A stretch of DNA of 64,000 bases from Achatina immaculata (lineage: Eukaryota; Mollusca; Gastropoda; Stylommatophora; Achatinidae), in assembly GCA_009760885.1 (NCBI GenBank), contig CM019713.1:5152996-5216995 (forward strand). Direction: 5' to 3'. Position numbers and translations under genes: made by a program. Each line of letters begins with the position of its first letter. Positions within the stretch are counted from its first letter, which is position 1. Below are positions 12,601-24,600 of the stretch, piece by piece. A model generated the notes under the pieces. The model saw only the letters and a list, made by a program, of their open reading frames with translations, had not been told where the DNA came from and searched no databases.

Positions 12601-15600
12601 CAAAATCTTACTTCAGTCCAAAAGAACTGTTACAAAAGAAGGTAGACAGAGGTCTATGGTTCTAGTAATAAGGTAGATAGAGGAGTATGGTTCTAGTAAT
12701 AAGGTAGATAGAGGTGTATGGTTCTAGTAATAAGGTAGAAAGAGGTGCATGGTTCTAGTAATAAGGTAGACAGAGGTGTATGGTTCTAGTAATAAGGTAG
12801 ACAGAGGTGTATGGTTCTAGTAATAAGGTAGATAGAGGTGTATGGTTCTAGTAATAAGGTAGAAAGAGGTGCATGGTTCTAGTAATAAGGTAGACAGAGG
12901 TGTATGGTTCTAGTAATAAGGTAGATAGAGATGCATGGTTCAGTTTTACAAAATGACAGAGGAAATGAGGAAACTAAGCAGAAACACAAATAGCAGAGAA
13001 TAAGGAAGTAAGATGATAACGTATAAATGGAGAACATACAACATCCAATATTTTGGTGTGAGCCTTTTTCAAGGAAAATGTACAAGGACAACACAACACA
13101 TGGTCTCTTCCTGCTTTGAAAGAGGACCATAAATGACACAGGTAAACAGAACTGCAGGGTGGGAATGAAGTGAATGATGTAGGATAACAACTTCAAAACT
13201 TCAGACAATCAGAAACCCTTAGGTGGCATGGATGGAAAATGAGAGGACAATAGTCAGGAGGGAGGGGGGGTAGGTTACAGAAAGTGGCAAGAAAGCTATA
13301 AACACCTGGATGGTGTTACAGAAGAAGAAGAAAAGAATAAAAGCTAAAACTGCAGCAGAATGAGTGGAGCTACAAAAAAGAAAGAAAGTGCAGTACAGAC
13401 AGCAGAAAGTAGGTGGAAATTTAAAGAAAGCTGAATTTGTTAATTTCAGCTGGGTGGAGACAGCCAGCCTGGAAAATAAGGCGCTGTTCTAAAACCTTAT
13501 GGGAGCGTTCACTGGAAGAACAGAAGCAGACTGCTGTAACAGAAATGTCCCATTTTCCTTGGTGGTTTCTTTGGCAGAAGCGTTTTGGCACTGGTGTTCA
13601 TGTCCTCCGAGAAATGTCATTAAGGTGTTGATGAAAATGACCTCCTAAGTGTAAACCAATCTTCCCTATATACTTCATATCACAACGATTGCATATAATG
13701 GCATAAATGACATTGCCTGAAGTCAGAGAATAAGGAAGTAAGAGATCTTCACTGAGATCTCTTTGCTGCGCAAATGATGCATAAACATCATAACTCAGTG
13801 TGTTTCTCACCTGTAAATATCATCTTACTTTCTTATTCTCTGCCATTTGTGTTTCTGCTTAGTTTCTTCATTTCCTTTGTCATTTTGTAAAACCGAACCA
13901 TACACCTCTGTCTATCTTATTACTAGAACCATACACCTCTGTCTACCTTATTAGCAGAACCATACACCTCTATCTACCTTATTAGTAGAACATACACCTC
14001 TGTCTACCTTATTACTAGAACCAGTTTTACCACAGTCATCATCTCTTTCATCTCTTACAAAAGAAGGAATCTTATATGTTTTGTGCTTAAAACATTTCAG
14101 ATGCATAATTTACTAAACTATTACTGTCGTTGTCATCATCATCATCTTTCACCTCATTGGGAATTTAGGCCAGAAAAGAGGCTCTCCAGTTGTCTTTGTT
14201 CTTGGATTTGTTAATGCTTTCTTCCATGTGCATTCCTTGTCTCTGAGCACTGTCATAATTTCCCCTCTTCAAGTGGTCCCAGATTTTCCTCAATTTCTAT
14301 TTCCCGGAGAATTCCACGTCAGTGTCTCAAGACAAAGTTTTCTGGTTTTCCCCTCCGTATTTCTGTAATACCGCAATTTTTTCCGGGGAACAGGTTGTTG
14401 GCCTATTCCCCAACCACCTTAGTCACCCCTTATGGCATCCATGAAAGGTGACAGTGGTCCTATTCTTTTCTCCCCAAATTTAGACCTAGGCCCTAGTAAT
14501 CATACATAACAGTATGCTTCATATTGCACAATTTAATAATAAACAATATGTGCTTTCCATAACAAACTGAATGACTTACATTGATGCCATTGGCTAAGAT
14601 GCTGCCGGGGCTCAACATAGCCTCTACACTGTCAAAGAAAGATTCCTCACTGAGATCTCTCTGCTGCACAAATGATGCATAAACATCATAACTCAGTGTG
14701 TTTCTCACCTGTAATTAAAATGAATGTAATTATATGTCTCACTAAAGTTCTATGCTATGCTTCTGTTTTTAGTATAATACAAATAATAACAGAAAAGTAA
14801 TGAGCTACAAAATAAAAACACGCCTGGTTGCTGTAGTCAAAAGTCAATGTTCTTACTGTGAAAAAATATATGGCTCATGAGCAAAAGCCAGTCTTGCACA
14901 GTAACAACATTTTTTTTTTCTTAAATCAGGAGCTCAAATGTACACATCTCAAGACTGCACCCCAGTGATCACCAACAAGTCACTGAGTTCATTTCCAAGG
15001 ATGTGGACTATGGAAAACTGTCAGAAGAGTCACAAAAAACGATTTCACAAGTGTTGTATAAAAAAAATTACTCATAAGTAAAAACCCCAATATCTTCAGT
15101 ATTAATTTATAATACAGGAGCATATCAGCCTAAGGTTACTGTGTGCTTTCTTTATGTTGTGCAAATTCGACTTCTTGTCAGTGGAAAATAATATGCTACT
15201 TTCTAAAACATACTGTGTGTATGTATGTGTGATGGAGAGGGAGAAAGAGGGGGGGGGGGAGAAAGAGAGGGAGAGAAAGAGAGAGGAGACACACAAACAA
15301 ACAAAAAACACATACGCACCCACAAAAACAAAAGCTGTTGATTATCATGGAGCTAACCTTTGCGGAGACATTTTTATGGTAAGGTTGTGTACTGGACACT
15401 GTATATTTAATGAAACAACTTATAAGTTATGGAAATCTGCAGTCATATTTCTTAACATTATTTTTTAAAATGATATGAGAATAATGGGAGATCTTAAGCT
15501 TAACGGTTAGCGGGGTAGGGGTATCCCCTATCAAAGGAGAAGTAAGACGCCTCCTTACCTCCGTCAGTCTACGGGACACCCGTATAGCCCCCCGATCAGG

Positions 15601-18600
15601 GTGACATGAAGCCATGGGAGCAGGTGGTGGATGGAATGGGAGAGCAGCTGACAGATAATGTTGGTTATGGTCACCATTCTATGATGGTAGGCAGATGATC
15701 TCAATGTAGGGACAATGGCTACGATCACTGACTAGTACAGTCACTGCCCGGAAGGAAAGCAATGGTAAACTACCGTCTGGAAACATACCAAGAAACCCAA
15801 GCAGCAATCATGGAAAGTCAAATAGGAAAAAGATCTGGTGGTGAGTCCCCCAGGCCAGATAGATCTAATTTTAACACTGGGGAAGAGTGTGAGGCAGAGG
15901 TCGGTACTAGTAATTGTGATGACGGACAAAATCCTGACGGTGTTACCAAGGAAAACCCCTGTATCAAACTAAAAAGAAAAATAAGAGTAGGAACATGGAA
16001 TGTAAGAAGTATGTATGAGGGAAAATATCAAGTAATAAGTGACGAGATGAAAAGAACGCGGATACACATTTTGGGAATCTGCGAACATCGATGGAAGGAT
16101 CAGGACACTTTAAGAGCGAGAATGATAATATATTTATATTCTGGCGGAGAAGTAGGAGGAAAGAATGGAGTGGCTTTTTATTTGGACAAATCAACATCAA
16201 AAGCATTACTAGGCTACAATCCAGTAAGTGATAGAATCCTAACAATCAGACTTAAGGGCATTCCTAGAAATGTAACCGTCATCTAGGTATATGCACCTAC
16301 ATCAGCAGCAGAAGAAGATGAAGTAGAACATTTTTATAACACACTGCAGACGACAATGGACCAGGTACGGAAAAATGATATTGTATTTATAATGGGTGAT
16401 TTTAATGCAAAAATTGGTACAGAAAGAGCAGAAGATGAAGGACATGTTGTAGGGAAATTTAGCATAGGACACAGAAATGAGGCAGGTGACAATCTAATGG
16501 CGTTTTGTATGGAAAATGAGCTAATGATCGCTAACACACTTTTTAAACAACATCCAAGAAGACTTTACACATGGACATCACCTGATGGGAAAACCAGGAA
16601 TCAAATAGATTACATTTTAGTGCAGAGAAGGTGGCGGTCAAGCATAACATCAGCAAAAACTTTACCAAGTGCTTATTGTGACACAGACCATGAGTTATTA
16701 ATAGCAGACATGAAGATAAAGATAAAAAAGATAGTTATGGGATCAAGACCACTCCGCTTTGACCTTACAAATATACCAGAACAATACGGTATAGAAGTGA
16801 AGAACCGTTTCGAAATCCTGATGGCTGTACAGGAAGAGATGACCCCAGATGAACTGGCTACGCAGGCCAAAGATATCTTAGTAACAACAGCTAAAGACAT
16901 GGTTCCAGTAAAGAAAACACAAAAGAATAGATGGATCACAGCAGGTACACTAGAACTGATAAAACAATGTAGAGAAATGAAGTCGCAATGGAGAGTGACA
17001 AACAACAACAAAGATAAATATAAAACTTTAACAAAAGAAGTACGAAGAAACATAAGAAAAGACAAAAAACAATACATACAAGATTGTTGTGAAAGAATAG
17101 AATCTTTTTTATCAGAGGTGTGGAAGAGATAGTGAAATGTTTAAAGAAATGAAGACATTGACGAGAAATGTCACACCTAAGCTAAATGTAATTTGTGATG
17201 AGATGGGGAATACCCTGACAGAGACAGAGGAAATTCTGGAAAGATGGAAGGAATATTGCAAAAGAATGTATGAAACAACCGACTGTGGAAGCAGAAATCA
17301 ACAGTGTGAATTATTATTGGAGGAGAAAGAACCCGAGCCGACAATGGAAGAAGTTTTATGGGCAATAAAGAGTCTGAAAAATGGTAAATCACCAGGATGT
17401 GATGAGATAACCGCTGAATTTATTAAAGCAGGAGGAAAGGAGTGTGCAACAATCTATCATGCACTATGTAAAAAGATATGGCATTCAGGTATTTGGCCAA
17501 AAGAATGGAAAAGAACTGTATTCATACCACTGCCAAAAAAGGGTAACCTGAAATTATGCACCAACTACAGAACTGTTGCCCTGATTAGTCATGCCAGTAA
17601 AATTCTGTTAAAAATCATAATGGGTAGACTTCGAAAGAAAATAGAAGAAGAAGTCAATATGGTCCAAGCTGGCTTCAGGCAAGGAAGAGGATCAAGAGAT
17701 CATATATTCAATCTAAGATTAATAATAGAGAAATGCAGGGAGTTTAATGTGAATCTATATTTCTCCTTTATGGACTACTCAAAGGTATTTGATTGTGTAC
17801 AACACCAGAAACTTTGGGAAATAATGGAAAAAAATGGGATTTCCAACACATTTGATACAATTAACATCACTGCTGTATTTAGACCAACAAGCAGCAGTAA
17901 GAATAAATGGTGAAACAACAACTTGGTTTGACATAAAACAAGGGGTCCGTCAGGGGTGCATATTGTCACCCTACTTATTTAACTTGTATACTGAAAATAT
18001 AATGAGGAATGTTAGAGAAGATGTAGACAAAGAATATTACGATGCCATAACAGTTGGAGGTTATGAAATACCAGAGATTAGATATGCTGATGACACAGTA
18101 TTGCTGTCCACAACACAAGAAGGAATGGAAAAACTAATTATGTCAGTCCGCAAGAACAGCGAAGAGCAGAACCTCTATCTTAATGCAAAGAAAACTAAAG
18201 TGATGACAACTGACAAAACAAACAAGGCAACTGAAATATGTATCAGTGAGGAAAAACTGGAAGAAGTGGAGAGTTTTGAATATCTTGGATCACTACTAAC
18301 TAATAATGGAGATACAATGAGGGAAATTAAAAGGAGGACATCTATTGCTCTTCAGAAAGTAAAACAAATAAAGAATCTGTGGAGAGGAGCAGACAGAACC
18401 ACAAAAATAAGATTTTTAAGGGCATGCATCTTTCCCATCGCAACATATGCCTGTGAGACCTGGACACTTAACAAAACAGCTGAGAAGCACATAAATGCCT
18501 TTGAATGTAAATGCTATAGAAGAGTTCTCCAAATATCGTGGACACAAAAAAGAACAAATATATCTATACTACAAGAGCTTAATATTGAAGAAGGCTGGCT

Positions 18601-21600
18601 AGTAAAGAGGATTAAAGAGAGAAAACTTAAATATTTTGGCCACATTAAACGTCATGATAATTTAGAGAAGACCGTATTGGAAGGATACATAATGGGAAAA
18701 AGAAAAAGAGGAAGACCGAAACGAAGATGGCTGCAAGACATCGTTGATGATCTGGAAATGGATGCAGCAGCAGCAGGCCATCTTGCTCACAACCGAGAGG
18801 CCTACAGGAGTGCTGTTTGGGAGGCAAAGTTCCGCAAGGGACATGCAAAGGAATGAATGAATGAATGAAGCTTAAGCACAGGAAGTATATAATGAGAACT
18901 ATGCAAACTTTTAGACTCTCTTGCATTTTCAAAGACACTCATTGATGTCCTCCTGTGTGATCTGTGGCTCGGCGCTGGCAGTTCAAAGCATACAAAATTT
19001 GTACTAGATTAAACTGAAATATCAGGGACATGTGTAAGCTGGCTGACGGTGACCTTTCTTCTCATATAAAAGGTTATAACCTTGTGACTTGCTATCGGCA
19101 TAATCCAAGTCAACCCAGCAGTAAAAATGGGTAACCAGCATACCTATGCCTGAGGGAAAAAAATTTATACTCTGTAGCATTTTTAGGCTGGCTAGTGAAG
19201 AGGATTAAAGAGAGAAAACTGAAATATTTTGGACACATTAAACGTCATGATAATTTAGAGAAGACCGTATTGGAAGGATACATAATGGGAAAAAGAAAAA
19301 GAGGAAGACCAAGACGAAGATGGCTGCAAGACATCGTTGACGATCTGGAAATGGATGCAACAGCAGCAGGCCATCTTGCTCACAACCAAGAGGCCTATAG
19401 GAGTGCTGTTTGGGAGGCAAAGTTCCGCAAGGGACATGCAAATGAATGAATGAATGAATGAGCATTTGCAAACTATATGGGTTAGTGCCTTTGCATTTTT
19501 TAGGCTGCTACAGCATATGAGATGGGAATGCCAGTACCTGTCCTCGCTTCCTTTTTTTTTTTTCCTCGGGGAAGCCCCAGGTACCCATTTTTTGCAGGCT
19601 GGGTTGACCCCAGTGCCGGTCAATCCAAAAAAAAAAAAAATCTGCCCAAGTATGAAACTGAATCAGGCAAATTCTGATCAGCAGGCAAGTGGACTAACCA
19701 TAAACCACCATGGCAATGCTTTGCTCGAGAAAAACAAGAACTAGACAATATATGCCTGAATGGTGAGGCACACAACAAATCAAAAAAATCAGTTAGAAAG
19801 GACCTTACCTAAGTCTACAGTGAATGATCACACATACACACACAAAAAGACAGTAAAATAAAATGAACAATCATTAGAAACCACTCACTTTAATTTAGTA
19901 AGAAAAATATGCAATTTTTTTTTTTTTTTTAGAAGTGAAAAGTCCTACATGAGCAAATAAAAGCCATTAGAAAATGTCCTCCTGTCACAACCAGTGTAGT
20001 TCTTGTTTCAAACAAAGAAGCATATCATGTTGCAGGGTGTGAATTTAAGCTATCCATACTGTCATAACAAATGCAAAGTCAAGCCAATAACTCCTTATCC
20101 GGCTTACTGTTGTTATGACGGCCTTCATCAAGGCATCAGCAGCAAGTTTGCAATTAATGAGTAATGTTTCAACAACAACCAAGTACATTTTGCCAATCCC
20201 CATCTTTTCATGATTTTATAGTTCTCATTTTCTCAATTCTGTATACAAAAATTTTAATATGCATTTTTTTTGCTCAAATAAAAAACACTGAAATCCTCAA
20301 ATAAAAAACACTGAAATGCTCAAATAAAAAACACTGAAATCCTCAAATAAGAAACCTTGAACTACTGTGCTGCATAAACAAGACAGCCAAATTTTTCTCC
20401 ATCACTTGTTATAAACTGAAAAATAAACTTACTGTTGCGTTTTCACAATCTGGTAGAGGCTGGCCACGAGAAGCAGCCAGATTGGACCACTGGAACCAAA
20501 TATTTGTTGAATGAGATTTTGTAGTCAAAACAACAGAGGGATCTATTTCAATGTTGAAAACTTGGTTACATCCACCAGGTACTGGATCTTGTAATGAACA
20601 AAAACACAGTAAAATTTAATTATCAAAATTTCATTTTTTGATGATCACATAAGTCCTGTTCTTGCTACAAAAATTATCCTCTTTGTTTAGGATCTGAAGT
20701 AATGTTTTAGGACGAATACATCAGAGCTAATGTCTCTTTCCAGTTATGTTATAAGACTTACCCCACTTTTATTTCATGGGCAGATTATCCAAAACAATAA
20801 GCCAGAAAAATATAATACTGTAGGCCAAATGAAGCCAAAATCAGTAGTCCATATATTTTCATGGAGGGGAAAAAAAATTCACAAAACACTATATATATAA
20901 GTATAGTATTCAAACATAAATGTAATTTCAACCATAAATATACATGAATATAAAAAAAAATGAAACCACTCCTCACCTCATTCAGACTTCAAAGTTCCTC
21001 TACTTGTTAATATAAAAATAAATGTGAGTGACAATATATCTCAGCCAGTTGTGATGAATTAATCTGATTTGGACTTATTACTGGGATTTTCTTTCTTTTT
21101 TTTTCTATTAACCTTTTACCTTACTTCAGAGAGCAAGAACTGTGCAGTAGAAGAAGATATACTTGAAACTGTCAATTGGCAAGAAAAGATCATGAACAGA
21201 GGAATGGTGATGTGTCCTGTCTGCAGCTTTCCTCATACTGAATTCACTAGCTGGTCAAAGAAGAAGAAGAAGAAGATGAACTGTGCAGGGATAAGTGAGC
21301 TGGCTTCTGCAAGCTGTTAGCGCACAACCATCTCCATTATGATCCAGCCAATCTAAATGTTATGGTGGGTCCCAAACACTTGCATTAGCTGAACTGCTCT
21401 TGAAAACTACAAAAATTCTGCTTACAAACTAAGGCACACCAGAACATGCTCTTCACTATTTTAAAGGAAAACAGGACATTAACATAAAACCTATGCACAC
21501 ACCCAAGCACACTCACACACAAAAAGAATTCTCTGTTCATCAAGCCTCCTGCTCTTGAATATTACTGAACAAACCCATACTAATATACTAATGATAACAA

Positions 21601-24600
21601 ATATCTATATCTGGAAACTTCAGACAGAAAACGTTATCAGTAGTGAGATAATTCCATTAAGGCATAATGGGGACACGGTGTTTGGCCTAAAAACACCTTT
21701 GGCACATGAAAGTGTGATATGTTCGGTAAAGTAAATGGCCACATTTCCATGATTTCTCTGGTAGCCATTTTTAGAGGTAGGTGGACCCTCGGGGCCTGTT
21801 TTGGTGTGGTGGTACCAGAAAAAAAATCCCCACTGCTGGGACTTGGACCCAATACCACTGGATTAGTAGGCTGACCACCTAACCACTCAGTCAGCCAAAT
21901 AATTATATACAGAAACAATAAAGTAAAGATGTGCAAGAATAATGTCATATAAATCAATGCTGATATGATATGGTGACTGCTCAATGAAAAATCTGGTTAC
22001 TAACCATCCTGTGTATAAAGCTGAACATAAGCAACTGCTGTCAAATTACTGTTTGTTGCTAGCACATACCAGACTAGCTGTGTCTGGCCCTGAGCTAGCA
22101 GTTTGTCATGCCAACACTGCTGCCGGTTTTTGTGGCATTTTTGAAAAATTGTGGTCTTGTTGATAAGGATAAGTTGTAACGTTGTGTGTGAACCTGTGGA
22201 TAGGCAGACACTGAAATGTTAAGTAAAAATTTAAACATAAACACAGAATATGGAGTCACTAATGATACGCATATACTGTATGCATGTAACTAGAGACTAA
22301 AGAGTCAATGTATGTCATGCATGAATCTAAACTAACATTTTTATGAGACATCTTTTGCTGTCCAATCATACCAGGTATTAATGAGGTCACTGCAGCACTA
22401 ACTACCATCATGCTTATGAATTAATCTGTAATGAATGACTGTCATTTCAACTCGCTGAACAACTACTTGGGTTTCATGCTAAAACACAAAGCGGGAACAC
22501 AGGAAATTTTCTGCTTTGAATCAAGGAACTACAGTAAAGTTTCCATTAGCCATTAATCACATATTTTTCCACATAGAACATTTTCTGTTTATTTCTGGAG
22601 TGTTTTAAATCAATTTCATCCTGGCTAAATTCAACTTCCTTAATACAATGTGTCAATGAAGAACAGAAGGAACCTTCAAGTAAAAAAAAATGAGATTGAC
22701 ACAAAAAATTTTATTTTTTTCATACATATGTGAAGGAAAACAAGGTTCTATCGGCAAATTTTTTCAATGAAGCCTTCACACAGTAAACTGATTTAGCACT
22801 CTGATGTATGGCTAGCATTAAAAAAATAACACCATAAAGCACTTCAGACAAGAGAGAGAGGACAAAAAATGACAAGATAATCACATGTGATTCGGACCAT
22901 GGACTCTGGCAGGGTGAGCAGATGCCTAGCCACAAGAAACAGCACACTATCCATTCAACCATCTTATACTATCCACAGGCACCCAATTCTGAGAAACAAA
23001 CACACACATGGAATCCTGCGGGTGTCTAGCACCACCTGAACAACAATAACAACAAATAAACAATGATTTTACATAGAGGCAGTTTCAGTTTATGCTTTCA
23101 GGTATAAATTTTTCAAATGAGAAACAATGAAGCTTTCACACATTAGATTAATTCAAGAGGGGGAGACTGAATTTAAGTGGATGGAATTTCTATGTCATAC
23201 CTCATTTCCTTTCTGAGTGTCACAACTTTCAGCTGCATTAAAGATTTGGCTATTTAATCACTTTCGCTTTTTTTTTTTTTTTTAAGTGTATGATGGCCGA
23301 GTGGATAGCACATTGTTTCTTGTGGCTAGGGTAACTGCCTGCCCTGCCAGAATTCACAGTTAGAGTCCTAGATAATTCTCTTGTCATTTTTTCTAACATC
23401 TAAAGTGCTTTGTTTACTGTTTTTTTTTTATGCTAACCATACAACACTGTTAAATCACTTAACCATGTTCAGAAACTATTTTAGTCTAAACAACACTGAA
23501 ACAGACACTGCAGGGCAAGATGTACCAAAGACACAGTGATGGGGGGGGGGGACCACAAGTTATCTTTCTCAAAATAACAATAAACAATGTCAAATTTTCA
23601 AGCCAAACATGTAAATATTACACTGAAGTAATAACACAGCATTTAAAAAAAATTTTGTTTAAACATTTAAATTTCAAAATTTCCCACCTGGACTACTGCA
23701 AAGAGTGCATCCGATGATATGTTCTGGATGTAAATTGATGAAGTTTCATTTGCTTGAAGGACAATTTTTAGAGGAAGACCAGGTGTTAGGTGAAACTGCA
23801 TGCAGTCTGTGTTAAATTTAAAATAAAACTTTTAACAAGTCCTACTGAAAAGTCATAAATTTCATCTGTTTGCTTTAAATAAACAGATGTCCATGTAAAA
23901 TGAATATTAAACATTATGTCAGTAACCCACTTACTTAGGAGTGACTCTTGACTCAAAACTGACTTGGAAGCAACACATCAACAGTGCAGAAGCAAAAGCC
24001 AGAAGAAAACTAGCCATATTAAGAAAATTGAGTGGAACCACATGGGGAGCTAGTGAAAGAATCCTCAAGAATGTATATCAGCAAAGTATTCTACCACATT
24101 TAGAATATGGCTCAACATCTTGGTGCACAGCATCAAACACTACGCTGCATAATCTAGACAAGGTTCAAAATCAGTCACTACGGATTATCACAGGTGCCAT
24201 GAGGTCCACACCAATAGTAGAAATGCAGAAAATAGTTGGTGTTCAACCGCTAAAGGAACGTAGAGACACAAAGGTCATGACCATGGGAGAAAAATTCCTT
24301 AGCTCTGTAAGCCATCCCCTGAAGGAGAGATTCAATAACTTGGCATTAGGACGGCTTAAAAGAAGCAGCTTCATTCATCAGGCCAAGCGTATGCGTAAGC
24401 TGATACCTGACCTTCCAACTGTAGTCACTCCATTATCATCTGTACCAGAGCATACACCATGGAAAGAAGCAGATTATACACAAATAACTATTCAGACTGA
24501 AGTGAAAGGTGTGCAGAATGGTGAGATGCAGAGCAGTCTTGTAAGATCAGTAGCCACACTTAGTGTTCTAGATGACAAATATCCATGTGACACCTGGATA

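Larger units (their letters stand above)
12643..14054 (-). mobile_element. Composite Penelope-like element with captured TM7SF3 exon fragment
   Basis: Flanked by a 13-bp duplication TTACAAAAGAAGG (12630-12642 and 14055-14067). Reading the minus strand from 14054: an inverted copy of the element's own 3' region (14030-13818), a captured copy of the first half of TM7SF3 exon 5 (13816-13746), a GIY-YIG endonuclease remnant (to about 13598), a 3' untranslated part containing GCTCACACCAAAATATTGG, and a tail of 31-bp repeats. The shared 3' part is also found at 41524-42126. Confidence 0.8.

Noticed and set aside
15154..15468. 104-codon plus-strand open frame
   Set aside because: Passes through a GA-rich simple repeat; no family resemblance and no support from neighbours.
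23284..23410. tRNA-Leu/Ser-like gene
   Set aside because: A second inverted copy at 22875-22985 shares the non-tRNA part; it is a SINE.
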